Shown here: one piece after another, positions 26,284 to 35,003 of the stretch
Position numbering within the stretch: the first letter of the stretch is position 1
How the letters are laid out: each line of letters begins with the position of its first letter
From: Acidobacteriota bacterium
Lineage (GTDB): Bacteria; Acidobacteriota; Vicinamibacteria; Vicinamibacterales; SCN-69-37
NCBI GenBank assembly: GCA_016716905.1
Contig: JADJUS010000015.1
Coordinates: 1 to 64,000 of the forward strand
Direction of reading: 5' to 3'
DNA length: 64,000 nt
The notes under the pieces: generated by a model
The model's database searches: none
What the model saw: the letters and a program-made list of their open reading frames with translations, nothing else
What the model was told of the DNA's origin: nothing
Program-made: the position numbers and the translations under genes

Positions 26284-27114
26284 ATGCGTGCCATGCGTAC
26301 TTCCATTGCCAGTCTCGCCTTTGCACTGACCGCCGCCGCCTGCGCGCCTGCGCCACCCGCGCCCGTTGCTCCGCCGCCGCCTGCGGCCTTTCCGGCAGGC
26401 CCCCTCGTCGACCTGACGCACACGTACGAAGCGCAGTCGATCTTCTGGCCGACGGCCGATCCGTTCCGACTCGACAAGGTGGCGGACGGGATGACGCCGG
26501 CCGGCTACTACTACGCCTCGAACAACTTCTTTTCATCCGAGCATGGCGGCACCCACATGGATGCGCCCGTCCACTTCGCTCAAGGCAGTCACACCGCGGA
26601 TCAGGTGCCACTCGATCGCCTCGTGGGGCCCGCGCTCGTGATCGACGTGACAGAAGCCGCCCGCCAGAACGCCGACTATCAGGTCACCGTCGCGGACCTG
26701 CAGGCGTGGGAGCAGCAGCACGGCCAGATCGAGCCGAATGCCATTCTTCTGATTCGCACCGGGTTTTCGCAGCGCTGGCCGGATGCCGCACGTTACCTGG
26801 GCACGGCCGAACGCGGCCCCGCAGCGGTCCCGAAGCTGCACTTCCCCGGCCTGCATCCCGATGCCGCAAAGTGGATTGTGGCAAGCCGGCCGGTCAGGGC
26901 CCTCGGCATCGACACCGCGAGCATCGACTACGGCCAGTCTTCGCTCTATGAGTCACACCGGGCGCTCTACGCCACCAACATCCCGGCGTTCGAGAACCTG
27001 ACCGCACTCGAACAGTTGCCACTGCGCGGGGCCTCCATCGTCGCACTCCCGATGAAAATCAAAGGCGGCAGCGGCGCACCGCTTCGCGCCATCGCGATTC
27101 TGCCCGCGCGCTGA
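26284..27114 (+). CDS. Cyclase-family (kynurenine-formamidase-like) hydrolase, lipoprotein
   Basis: A 276-residue protein with a lipoprotein signal (SLAFALTAAACAP) and a Pro-rich spacer. The metal-binding HGGTHMDAPVHF motif of PF04199 is intact, followed by PLDRLVGPALVIDV and LLIRTGF, as in the bacterial Mn/Zn-dependent amide hydrolases related to kynurenine formamidase. Being exported, it probably does not serve tryptophan breakdown; the substrate is unknown. GAAGG-like GAAGGTGATC lies just ahead of the ATG. It is divergent from the double-domain substrate-binding gene across 66 bp, so the two may be co-regulated. Confidence 0.87.
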   Translation: MRAMRTSIASLAFALTAAACAPAPPAPVAPPPPAAFPAGPLVDLTHTYEAQSIFWPTADPFRLDKVADGMTPAGYYYASNNFFSSEHGGTHMDAPVHFAQGSHTADQVPLDRLVGPALVIDVTEAARQNADYQVTVADLQAWEQQHGQIEPNAILLIRTGFSQRWPDAARYLGTAERGPAAVPKLHFPGLHPDAAKWIVASRPVRALGIDTASIDYGQSSLYESHRALYATNIPAFENLTALEQLPLRGASIVALPMKIKGGSGAPLRAIAILPAR

Positions 27115-27156
27115 CCGACGCGCCAGAATCACTCGGTCGGTGTCTAACCTGTTCCA

Positions 27157-29220
27157 ATGGTGCGCAGGCTTGCGGTTCTGTGTCTGTTCGGATTCGCGGT
27201 GGCGCTGTCTGCGCAGGGGCCGCCCCAGGGACCTCCGCCTCCCCCACCTCCGCCGCCATTGGCGGGCGGTGTCAGTCAAGGCGGACGGGCCGGCGGCTCA
27301 GGTGTGACCGGCGGTGCGCCGTCGGTGCTGATGGAAGCGCCGCGAGAGATGGGCACCGGATCCATCAGCGGCATCGTCACCGACGGCACGACCGGCGCGG
27401 CTGTTGAAGGCGCGCTGGTCTCACTGACAGTCAGCAGCAGGGAGATCGGTCAGGCCAGCAGCACACGGCCGCAGCAGATGACCGACAGCAAGGGGCGTTT
27501 CATCTTCACAGACCTCCCGGCGTCCACCGGGTATTCGCTGGCCACCACGCGAGCCGGTTACCTCGCCGGCGGGTACCGGCGAGTGCCAGGCGTTGCCAGC
27601 CTGACGCGCATCACCCTGACCGAAGGCCAATGGTTCACCGAAGGGCACATCAAGCTGTGGCGTCCGGCGGCAATCTCCGGAACCATTCGTGACGAACGGG
27701 GCGAACCACTCGTGAGCATCCCGGTGCGCCTGCTCATGGGCGCCACACTCGCCGGACGGCAGCGCTGGGCCGTTGGGCCCGCAGTGCAGACCGACGACCG
27801 AGGCATGTACCGCTTTGCCGGCCTGATGAAGGGCCAGTATCTGGTGCACGTGCCCAGCATCCAGATCAGTTTGCCTGGCGGCGAAGTGGCGCTATATCGC
27901 CCACCGAACCGCGCACCCGCCGGTGCATCGCCGACGCCGCAGGCCCAGGAAGCATTGCCCGTCCTCCGCGCCAGTGATGGCTCAGGCGTTGTGACCGGCT
28001 ACTTCGCGGTGCCGCCACCAGACGATAAGGGCTCGGTCTACGCATCCTTGTTCCACCCAGCAGCGCGCACGCCCACTGACGCCACAACCATCGCAGTGGA
28101 CTTCGCAGAGAATCGCGCGGGAGTGGACGTGCAGATGGCTCCGCTGCCCTCCGTATCGGTGTCGGGAATTGTGGCGGGCCCGCCGGCCGCTATCGCGGGA
28201 GTCCCGGTGCGGATCTTCCCGGTTGGCGGTGAGTTGGTCGGTCTTGCCGGCGACGCCGGTGTGACCACGGCTGATGCCGGCGGCGCCTTTACGTTTCAAC
28301 GAATCCCTGAAGGCCACTACGTCATCGTCGCCAGCCGGTCCGTGGCCGAATACCAGGTCAACCAGTTCGGCTCACGAGAGGCGTTGATGCCCACCGGCGG
28401 CAATCCCTTCTGGATGCGATACAGCAATATGCCCGGCGGCAACGGCATGGTGCTCAACTCGAACAGCGTGCCTGGGCCTGATGTGACGGGCCGTGTCGAG
28501 GTGAGCGTGGGGAGCCGGCCGGTCACCGGCATCGTCGTACCGGTGATTCCTGCCACAAGCGTCTCAGGGCACATCGAGTGGGACGGCTCCGAAGTCCGGC
28601 CTGCGGGCGCGCCGCCCTTCATGGTGCGCTTCGAACCCACTGACGGCGACATTACGCTGGGTCCGTACGGGGCTGTTCCGTACTGGCCACAAGCCACTGT
28701 CGCCGCACGGATCACGTTCACCTTCAACAACGTCAAACCCGGCCGCTACTCGCTGGTCGAGGCCATCAGCAACAACCAGCAGGCGTTGGTCGGCGCCACC
28801 TGGAATGGACGAGACATGCTCGATACCCCTCTCGAAGTCTCGGGTGAAGGGCCGGTCACCGGCATCGTGCTGCAGATGACCACACAGGTGAACAAGCTCA
28901 GTGGGACGGTGCGTGGCCCGGATGGTCGCGTGGCCACCGAGGCGACGGTTGTGATCTTTCCGGCGTCGCCGGCGGCCCTGGGCCCGACGAGCGTCAACAC
29001 GGCGCGGTTCCGCACCGCCAACATCACCGCCGACGGCACCTATGAGTTGCGCGGATTGCTTCCGGGCGACTACCTCGTGGCCGCGGTCCCGATCGAAGAC
29101 CGGGCTCGTGCGAGCGAGCCGGCGTTCATGACTGCCGTAGCGGGCCGATCCGCCCGCGTGACGGTGGGGCCCCACTCGGTCGTCTCACAGGACCTGCGGG
29201 TGATCGGCGGGCCACGATGA
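27157..29220 (+). CDS. Secreted multi-domain carboxypeptidase-regulatory-like protein
   Basis: A 687-residue protein with signal peptide (LAVLCLFGFAVALSAQ) and then a Pro-rich run. The body is a series of Ig-like CarboxypepD_reg repeats, each with the theme GxVxDxxxxPVxxAxV...TDxxGxFxFxxLPxGxYxL: for example SISGIVTDGTTGAAVEGALVS, FIFTDLPASTGYSL, GTVRGPDGRVATEATV and YELRGLLPGDYLVAAV. No enzyme domain is visible. Such proteins are very abundant in acidobacteria and may bind glycans or form surface fibres. The stop overlaps the start of the next, related gene (ATGA), so they are one transcription unit and probable partners. Confidence 0.85.
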   Translation: MVRRLAVLCLFGFAVALSAQGPPQGPPPPPPPPPLAGGVSQGGRAGGSGVTGGAPSVLMEAPREMGTGSISGIVTDGTTGAAVEGALVSLTVSSREIGQASSTRPQQMTDSKGRFIFTDLPASTGYSLATTRAGYLAGGYRRVPGVASLTRITLTEGQWFTEGHIKLWRPAAISGTIRDERGEPLVSIPVRLLMGATLAGRQRWAVGPAVQTDDRGMYRFAGLMKGQYLVHVPSIQISLPGGEVALYRPPNRAPAGASPTPQAQEALPVLRASDGSGVVTGYFAVPPPDDKGSVYASLFHPAARTPTDATTIAVDFAENRAGVDVQMAPLPSVSVSGIVAGPPAAIAGVPVRIFPVGGELVGLAGDAGVTTADAGGAFTFQRIPEGHYVIVASRSVAEYQVNQFGSREALMPTGGNPFWMRYSNMPGGNGMVLNSNSVPGPDVTGRVEVSVGSRPVTGIVVPVIPATSVSGHIEWDGSEVRPAGAPPFMVRFEPTDGDITLGPYGAVPYWPQATVAARITFTFNNVKPGRYSLVEAISNNQQALVGATWNGRDMLDTPLEVSGEGPVTGIVLQMTTQVNKLSGTVRGPDGRVATEATVVIFPASPAALGPTSVNTARFRTANITADGTYELRGLLPGDYLVAAVPIEDRARASEPAFMTAVAGRSARVTVGPHSVVSQDLRVIGGPR

Positions 29221-31013
29221 TTCGCGCACTCATCGTTGTTCTCATCGCGATGTCGGTTGGGACGCAGCAGCCGCAGCGGGACATGCCAACAGCCGCACCG
29301 ACACGGGTCGGCAGCGCGTCGGTTGCCGGCCTCGTCACGCTTGGCGACGAGGCGCAGACGCCGGTGCGTCGCGCGGTTATCACCGTGGCCTCGAGCGACG
29401 GGCTGCAGACTGCGAGCGCCATCACCGATGACGAAGGGCGCTTCGTGATCTCCGCGCTCCGCGCCGGCCGATACACGCTGCAGGCGCTCAAGCCCGCGCA
29501 CCTCACCACCACTTACGGCGCCCGTCGTCCCGGACGCCCTGGGACCGTGCTTGTGGTCAACGACGGGCAGGCGCTTCGTGACCTGCGCGTCATGTTGCCG
29601 CGTGGTGCGGTGCTGGCCGGCCGCGTCACGCTTGAGAACGGCGAGCCGCTCCCAAACACGCAGGTGATGGCCATCCCCATGAGGCTCTCGACTGCCGGTG
29701 GTGTGGCCATCGCTCCGCCTCGGGAGTTTCAGACCGACGACCGCGGAGAGTTCCGCATCTTCGGACTGATGCCCGACACCTATGTGATTGCCGCCTTGCC
29801 CGCGTTCGGCCGCGGCGAGATTCAGCGGCGATCGGATCAGGAGTTTGATGCGGTCGTCCGATCGCTGCAGCGGCCGGCGACAGCGGCCCCTGGCCAAACC
29901 GCGACGTCACCCACCGAGACGCCGGCGGCATCGTCGGCGCCGATCGTCGGGTACGCGCCTACCTACTTTCCCGGCACCCCCATCGTGAACGACGCGATGC
30001 CGCTGACCGTCAAGGCAGGCGAGGTCAGGGATGGTCTTGGCTTCACCGTCGCGCCAGTGCCGATGGCAACGATCTCAGGGACGTTGATTGGCGCCAACGG
30101 CGCGCCCGCCCAGGCCATCGCCATGTCGGTCGAACTGGTGGGCCCACCCCTGCCTGCGATTGGGACGCTGGCGCCGAAAGTGATCCGGCCCAACGCGCGC
30201 GGAGAGTTCACCATTGCCAATCTCGGTCCCGGCCTGTACCGCATCCGCGTGCGAGCCGGCGGCGTGACCTTGCGTCCCGATGGGACCACCGCGGAGATCA
30301 GGGCGGAAGCGCAGACCCAGTGGGCCATGGCCGAGGTTGCAGTTACCGGGGCCAACATCGAGGGGCTCACCCTGGCGCTTCAACCCGGACACGTGTTCAC
30401 GGGCACAGTCACCACCGATGCGGCGGCGGCTCCGGCGTCGTGGAAGGGCACGATGGTCACGGTTCACCCCGCCACTGCGGCGGTGGCCTCCCGCCAGTTT
30501 CCGGTGGGCGACGATGGCCGGTTCACGATCACGGGGATTGAGCCGCACAACTACGAAGTGCGGGTCACGCTGCCGGCGGCACTTGCGGGCAGTGGCTGGG
30601 CGCTGGGATCCATCCGTCACCAGGGACGCGACCTTCGCGACGCGCCGTTGACGTTTACCGACGGGTCGATCGAAGGCGCGGAGGTGCTGCTGACACAATC
30701 TGTGACGGCATTGACGGGAACGTTGACGCTCGAATCCGGCGCCGCCGCCACGGAGTACTTCATCGTCGCGTTCCCGGACGACCGTGCGCTCTGGCACCCG
30801 GCCTCGCCGCGTGTTCGCATCATGCGCCCGGCTGCTGACGGGGCCTTCTCCACCCGCGATCTCCCGCCCGGCACCTATCGCATCGCCGCTCTCGTGGACG
30901 TGGAAGACGACGAGCCCCGGCGACGAGAGTTCCTGGAATCGATCTACGACGCCGCGCTTCGGGTCACGGTTGAAGCCGCCAAGACCGCCCGGCAGGACAT
31001 TCGTATCAAGTAG
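29217..31013 (+). CDS. Secreted carboxypeptidase-regulatory-like protein, paralogue of the preceding gene
   Basis: A 598-residue protein with a short signal sequence (LIVVLIAMSVGTQ) and the same repeat architecture as its neighbour: SVAGLVTLGDEAQTPVRRAVITV, FVISALRAGRYTLQAL, VLAGRVTLENGEPLPNTQVMAI and FSTRDLPPGTYRIAALVDVE. The C-terminal VEAAKTARQDIRIK is the standard ending for this group. It overlaps the upstream gene by 4 bp. A likely origin is gene duplication followed by divergence. No catalytic motif is seen. It ends 11 bp before an array of 8-bp repeats. Confidence 0.84.
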   Translation: MIRALIVVLIAMSVGTQQPQRDMPTAAPTRVGSASVAGLVTLGDEAQTPVRRAVITVASSDGLQTASAITDDEGRFVISALRAGRYTLQALKPAHLTTTYGARRPGRPGTVLVVNDGQALRDLRVMLPRGAVLAGRVTLENGEPLPNTQVMAIPMRLSTAGGVAIAPPREFQTDDRGEFRIFGLMPDTYVIAALPAFGRGEIQRRSDQEFDAVVRSLQRPATAAPGQTATSPTETPAASSAPIVGYAPTYFPGTPIVNDAMPLTVKAGEVRDGLGFTVAPVPMATISGTLIGANGAPAQAIAMSVELVGPPLPAIGTLAPKVIRPNARGEFTIANLGPGLYRIRVRAGGVTLRPDGTTAEIRAEAQTQWAMAEVAVTGANIEGLTLALQPGHVFTGTVTTDAAAAPASWKGTMVTVHPATAAVASRQFPVGDDGRFTITGIEPHNYEVRVTLPAALAGSGWALGSIRHQGRDLRDAPLTFTDGSIEGAEVLLTQSVTALTGTLTLESGAAATEYFIVAFPDDRALWHPASPRVRIMRPAADGAFSTRDLPPGTYRIAALVDVEDDEPRRREFLESIYDAALRVTVEAAKTARQDIRIK

Positions 31014-31024
31014 TTGGGAAGTTA

Positions 31025-31072
31025 GGAACTGGGGAACTGGGGAACTGGGGAACTGGGGAACTGGGGAACTGG
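31025..31072. repeat. 8-bp tandem array, unit GGAACTGG x6
   Basis: Six exact copies fill 31025-31072. A degenerate array with the same GGAACT core, in inverted orientation, lies at 31533-31564, so the VOC gene is bracketed by inverted copies. Confidence 0.9.
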
Positions 31073-31081
31073 TTCTCGTAG

Positions 31082-31105
31082 CGCGGCCTGGGTCTCAAGG
31101 CCGCG
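31082..31105. repeat. Hairpin CGCGGCCT-8-AGGCCGCG following GTAG
   Basis: An 8-bp stem with 8-nt loop between two convergent genes. The GTAGC-xCGGCCT core matches the arm hairpins of the 10.6-kb palindrome with compensating base changes (GCTCGGCCT there, GCGCGGCCT here), pointing to a dispersed family. A terminator role is possible. Confidence 0.6.
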
Positions 31106-31123
31106 GAACTTGGTAACGAGGCG

Positions 31124-31507
31124 TTACATACGCTCGCCGAACCAGTAGCACAGCCCGTCAGGCGCCACGACGAAGAACACGCGCCAAGGCCCGTCCTCGC
31201 GCTGTTCAACGCTGAGGTCGGAGGCGGCCTTGCCGAGCCCGTTGGCATTAAATTCCGCAAGCAGGGCATCGAGGCCGCTCACATGGAACCATGCGCCATC
31301 TTGTGCAGGGTCGCCGCCGTTTTCAGCGAGGCCGATCTGCACATGGTCGCGCGCGAGCACCGCCGACGCGTGCGGCGTTTCACGGCGGGCGAGCACATGA
31401 AAGCCCAGCACCGTCTCGTAAAACGGAACCGCCGCCGCAAGGTCACGCACCGGAAGATTCAGCGCGTCTCCCTGGTAGCCGCCGGTCTTCTCCAAGGTGC
31501 CCTTCAC
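31124..31507 (-). CDS. VOC-superfamily (glyoxalase/bleomycin-resistance fold) protein
   Basis: From the GTG at 31507 the product is 127 residues: a vicinal-oxygen-chelate fold with LPVRDLAAAVPFYETVLGFHV, an internal repeat beginning GAWFHVSGLDALLAEF and the C-terminal strand WRVFFVVAPDGLCYWFGE. The first-strand metal residue is not a clear His (LNLPV), so it may not bind metal in the usual way and could be a binding or antidote protein. Longer in-frame starts would read through the 8-bp repeat array at 31533-31564 and are rejected for that reason. It lies 66 bp after the purine permease stop, in the same direction. Confidence 0.8.
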   Translation of the reverse strand: MKGTLEKTGGYQGDALNLPVRDLAAAVPFYETVLGFHVLARRETPHASAVLARDHVQIGLAENGGDPAQDGAWFHVSGLDALLAEFNANGLGKAASDLSVEQREDGPWRVFFVVAPDGLCYWFGERM

Positions 31508-31532
31508 GCCGGGCAGTGTATCAAGCTCGCTG

Positions 31533-31564
31533 AGTTCCCCAGTTCCCAAGTTCCTAAGTTCCCC
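31533..31564. repeat. 8-bp degenerate tandem array AGTTCCNN x4
   Basis: Units AGTTCCCC, AGTTCCCA, AGTTCCTA and AGTTCCCC. Read on the minus strand they have the GGAACT core of the 31025-31072 array. They lie between the purine permease stop and the VOC start, so they form the 5' leader of the VOC gene in any shared transcript. Confidence 0.85.
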
Positions 31565-31573
31565 AGGGGCCAC

Positions 31574-32869
31574 TCATCGCAGCACGTAGCGGAGCACGAA
31601 GAGGGCCGCGAAGAGATAGGCGAGCGGGTGCAGGCTGCGCCTGCGGCCCGTCGCGAGCGCCAGCACGGCCGCCGCGATGAATCCGAACGCAATGCCGTCG
31701 GTAATGCTCACCGCGAGGGGGATCGTCACCATCGTGAGGAAGGCCGGGATCGCCGACGCGTGATCGCCCCACCGGATGTGCACGACGCTCTCCATCATCA
31801 TCACGCCCACAAGCACCAGTGCCGGCGCCACGATCGGATAGAGCGTCACCCCGCCCGGCCCGGCCACTCCCCCGCCGATCATCTTGACGAGTGGATACAC
31901 GAACGGCACCAACAGGAACAACCCGGCCGTGACGTAATTGGCGCGGCCTGTCCGGCCGCCGGCCGCAACACCCGTCGAGCTTTCGATGTACGCCGTCACC
32001 GTGGATGTGCCCAGGCCGGCGCCAATGACGGTGCCCACGGCATCCGCCATCAGCGCCTGCCGCGCCCGGGGTATCACGCCGTTGGTCACCGCGCCAATCC
32101 GATTGGCCACCCCGATCAGCGTCCCGACTGAATCAAACAACGCCAGGAAGAAGAAGACGATGACGACGTCGAGCATGTCGAAGCGGAGCGCGCCGGGGAT
32201 GTCGAGTTGCAGGAAGGTTGGCGCCAGTGACGGCGGCGTGCTGAAGATGCCGTCGTACTGCACGAGCCCCAGTGCGAGCGCTCCCACGGTGGCTGCGGCC
32301 ATGCCGACCAGGAAGGCGCCTTTGACGCCGCGGGCCATGAGCACCGCGGTAAAGAGCAGCGTCGCGGCCGCCAGCGCGGCCGGCGGCGACGTCAGGTCGC
32401 CCAGCCCCACCATCGTGCCAGGGGTGTCCACGATGATGCCGGCCCACTGCAGCCCGATGAGCGCGATGAGCAGGCCGATGCCAACCCCGATGCCATGTTT
32501 CAGGGGATCGGGCACGGCAGCGATGACGTGTTCGCGCAGCCCGACGCCGGCCGTGAGGATAAACAGCACGCCGGCAATCGCCACCGCGCCCAGGGCCACC
32601 TGCCACGGCGTTCCGCCGGCCAGCACCACGGTGTACGCGAAGAAGAAGTTGTGGCCCATGGCCGGCGCAACCGCGATGGGATAGTTGGCCCACCAGCCCA
32701 TGAGGGCGGTGGCGATCGCGGACGCCAGGCACGTGGCCATAAACACGGCGCCGGGATCCATGCCGGCCGCCCCAAGCACGGCCGGCTGCACAAACACAAT
32801 GTAGGCCATGGTCACAAACGTCGTGACCCCGGCCAGGACCTCGGTTCGGAGGGCGGGACGCTCGGGCAT
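31574..32869 (-). CDS. NCS2/AzgA-type purine permease
   Basis: A 431-residue membrane protein with 12-14 hydrophobic segments. TEVLAGVTTFVTMAYIVFVQPAVL at the N-terminus, ANYPIAVAPAMGHNFFFAYTVV and FFFLALFDSVGTLIGVANRIG are diagnostic of the AzgA branch (adenine/guanine/hypoxanthine:proton symport); GTSTVTAYIESSTGVAAGGRTG is the conserved substrate-site loop. The family norm is about 430-450 residues. It is divergent from the B12-photoreceptor operon with 80 bp between start codons, so the operon promoter lies immediately behind its own. No purine riboswitch-like fold is apparent in that gap. Confidence 0.93.
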   Translation of the reverse strand: MPERPALRTEVLAGVTTFVTMAYIVFVQPAVLGAAGMDPGAVFMATCLASAIATALMGWWANYPIAVAPAMGHNFFFAYTVVLAGGTPWQVALGAVAIAGVLFILTAGVGLREHVIAAVPDPLKHGIGVGIGLLIALIGLQWAGIIVDTPGTMVGLGDLTSPPAALAAATLLFTAVLMARGVKGAFLVGMAAATVGALALGLVQYDGIFSTPPSLAPTFLQLDIPGALRFDMLDVVIVFFFLALFDSVGTLIGVANRIGAVTNGVIPRARQALMADAVGTVIGAGLGTSTVTAYIESSTGVAAGGRTGRANYVTAGLFLLVPFVYPLVKMIGGGVAGPGGVTLYPIVAPALVLVGVMMMESVVHIRWGDHASAIPAFLTMVTIPLAVSITDGIAFGFIAAAVLALATGRRRSLHPLAYLFAALFVLRYVLR

Positions 32870-32911
32870 GCCGCGATAGTCTACGACGCCTCAGCGTGAC
32901 CGAAGGCTGTG

Positions 32912-32939
32912 TTGACCTTTTGTTCATATTTTGTATAAG
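32912..32939 (+). promoter_or_regulatory. Promoter TTGACC-16-TATAAG of the photoreceptor/lipid operon
   Basis: A near-consensus -35 (32912-32917) and -10 (32934-32939) with 16-bp AT-rich spacer lie 10 bp before the first ATG of the six-gene operon. The overlapping AT-rich stretch (TTCATATTTTGTATAAGTTATG) is the likeliest place for the operon's own MerR-B12 regulator to bind; I cannot delimit its site. Confidence 0.65.
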
Positions 32940-32949
32940 TTATGTCTGC

Positions 32950-34221
32950 ATGGTTTCCGCGCCCGTCGCGCCCCTCCGCATCGCCATCATCGGTTCCGGC
33001 ATTTCCGGCCTCACGGCCGCGCACCGGCTCCAGCAGCACCATCAGGTAACCATCTTCGAGGCCGGCCCTGCGGCCGGTGGACACACGCACACCGCCGACG
33101 TGACCCTCGACGGACGACGCTACGCCGTCGACACCGGGTTCATCGTCTTCAACCACCGCCACTACCCGCGGTTCACGGAACTGCTCGCCGACCTGGGGGT
33201 CGCGTCGCAGCCCACGGTCATGAGTTTCAGCGTCCGGTCCGACCGGTCCGGGCTCGAATACAGCAGCGCGTCGGTCAACGCGTTATTTGCACAGCGACGC
33301 AACCTGGTGCGCCCACAGTTTGCCCGCCTGTTGTGGGACATCCGCCGCTTCAACCATGACGCAGCGGCCTCCGGCCTGCCCGACGATCGCACGACGGTGG
33401 CCGAGTACGTGGAACAGCATGGGTACAGCAAGGCATTCCGGGATCTGTATCTGGTGCCAATGGGCGCGTCGCTCTGGTCAAGTCCGCCGCGGCGGTTCCT
33501 CGGTTTCTCGATTCGGTTCGTCATCGAGTTCATGCGCAACCACGCGCTGCTGCAGATCAGCGGCCAGCCCACCTGGCGCGTGATTACCGGCGGGTCGCGC
33601 ACGTACGTGGACGCGCTCCTGGCCCGGTTCACCGGCGCGGTCGTCTTCAACCGTCCGATCCGGCAGGTACAACGCCTGGCGGATCGGGTCCTGCTCACAG
33701 ACGCCACCGGCCACCAGGCTCCGTTCGACCAGGTGATCCTGGCGTGCCACGCGGACCAGGCCCTGGGGATGCTGGCCGATCCGTCCCCGGTCGAACGTGA
33801 AGTGCTGGGCGCGTTCCCCTACCAGCGGAACGAGGTCCTGCTGCATACCGACACGTCCGTGTTGCCACGGTCGCGGCGGGCATGGGCCAGCTGGAACTAC
33901 CACGTGCCGGCCACCGATCGTGACGCCGTTTCGGTGACCTATGACATGAACCGGCTGCAGCGGTTGCATGCGCCGCACCAGTTCAACGTCACGCTGAATG
34001 GCTCGCACCTGATCAATCAGGATTTGGTCCTCGGCCGTTTCACGTACCACCATCCGGCATTCACGCCCGGCCGGGATACGGCGCAACGCCGGCACGCCGA
34101 TCTCATCGGCGTCAACCGCACCTCCTTCTGCGGTGCCTACTGGGGCTTTGGGTTTCATGAGGACGGCGTTCGCAGCGCATTGGCCGTGGCCGACGCGCTC
34201 GATCGACGAGTGGCCGCATGA
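32950..34221 (+). CDS. FAD/NAD-binding flavin amine-oxidase-like protein (COG2907 type)
   Basis: A 423-residue protein, started at the ATG at 32950 just before the Rossmann motif IIGSGISGLTAAHRL and the FAD-binding GGHTHT loop. PFDQVILACHADQALGML and the C-terminal FCGAYWGFGFHEDGVRSALAVADAL match the COG2907 group, which sits beside DUF1365 and cyclopropane-synthase-like genes in light- or singlet-oxygen-responsive operons of proteobacteria. It is predicted to oxidise or desaturate a methylated acyl chain, although the exact chemistry is unproven. First gene of a six-gene chain; its TGA overlaps the next ATG (ATGA). Confidence 0.88.
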   Translation: MVSAPVAPLRIAIIGSGISGLTAAHRLQQHHQVTIFEAGPAAGGHTHTADVTLDGRRYAVDTGFIVFNHRHYPRFTELLADLGVASQPTVMSFSVRSDRSGLEYSSASVNALFAQRRNLVRPQFARLLWDIRRFNHDAAASGLPDDRTTVAEYVEQHGYSKAFRDLYLVPMGASLWSSPPRRFLGFSIRFVIEFMRNHALLQISGQPTWRVITGGSRTYVDALLARFTGAVVFNRPIRQVQRLADRVLLTDATGHQAPFDQVILACHADQALGMLADPSPVEREVLGAFPYQRNEVLLHTDTSVLPRSRRAWASWNYHVPATDRDAVSVTYDMNRLQRLHAPHQFNVTLNGSHLINQDLVLGRFTYHHPAFTPGRDTAQRRHADLIGVNRTSFCGAYWGFGFHEDGVRSALAVADALDRRVAA

Positions 34222-35003
34222 CCAGCGCCCTCTACATCGGGCGCCTCCGCCATCGTCGCTTCAGCCCGAAACCCCACGAATTTACGTACTCAATCTTTCA
34301 GGTCTACCTGGATCTGGCTGAACTCGATCGCGTGTTCCACCGCCGCTGGTTCTGGTCCACGCGCCGGCCAGCACTCGCGTGGTTCCGGCGCGCCGATCAT
34401 CTCGGCGACCCGGCGGTCCCTCTGGACACGGCCGTGAGGGATCTGGTCGAAGCCGCAGGCGAACCACGCCCGGCCGGACCTGTGCGACTGCTGACGCACC
34501 TGCGCTACTTCGGGTACGGGATGAATCCCGTCAGTTTCTATTACTGCTTCGATCCGGGCGGCACCTGCGTTGAGGCGATTGTGGCCGAGGTCAACAACAC
34601 ACCCTGGGGCGAGCGCCACTGCTACGTGCTCACGGCCCGCACCAGCGGCACGCCTGGGCACTTTGCGCTCCGCAAGGCGTTTCACGTGTCGCCCTTCATG
34701 CCGATGACGATCGACTACGACTGGCACATGACCACGCCGGGGCCGCACCTGGCCATCCACATGGTCAACCTCGAGGCCGGCCGGCGGGTTTTCGACGCCA
34801 CGCTCTCGCTCGAGCGGCGTCCAATCACCGGCCTGCACCTCGCCCGCGTCCTTCTCACGTACCCGGCCATGACGATGCAGGTGGTGGTCGGCATTTATTG
34901 GCAGGCATTCCGGCTCTGGTGGAAGGGCGTGCCCTACCATCCCCACCCCCGGCGCACCACCGGCGGCGACTCACCCACACACGCAACGGAGAACGTTCGA
35001 TGA
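34218..35003 (+). CDS. DUF1365 family protein
   Basis: A 261-residue protein beginning SALYIGRLRHRRFSPKPHEFTYSIFQVYLDLAEL and containing LLTHLRYFGYGMNPVSFYYCFD, EVNNTPWGERHCYVL and KAFHVSPFMPMTIDYDW, the four conserved blocks of DUF1365 (COG3496). Its biochemical role is not established to my knowledge, but it is almost always beside COG2907 and cyclopropane-synthase-like genes and has been tied to fatty-acid modification. Cytoplasmic or membrane-peripheral, with no signal peptide. Overlaps both neighbours by 4 bp. Confidence 0.9.
   Translation: MTSALYIGRLRHRRFSPKPHEFTYSIFQVYLDLAELDRVFHRRWFWSTRRPALAWFRRADHLGDPAVPLDTAVRDLVEAAGEPRPAGPVRLLTHLRYFGYGMNPVSFYYCFDPGGTCVEAIVAEVNNTPWGERHCYVLTARTSGTPGHFALRKAFHVSPFMPMTIDYDWHMTTPGPHLAIHMVNLEAGRRVFDATLSLERRPITGLHLARVLLTYPAMTMQVVVGIYWQAFRLWWKGVPYHPHPRRTTGGDSPTHATENVR

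Noticed and set aside
31025..31072. Considered as CRISPR-like repeats (also the other short arrays)
   Set aside because: Units are 7-8 bp with no spacers and no cas genes in the window.
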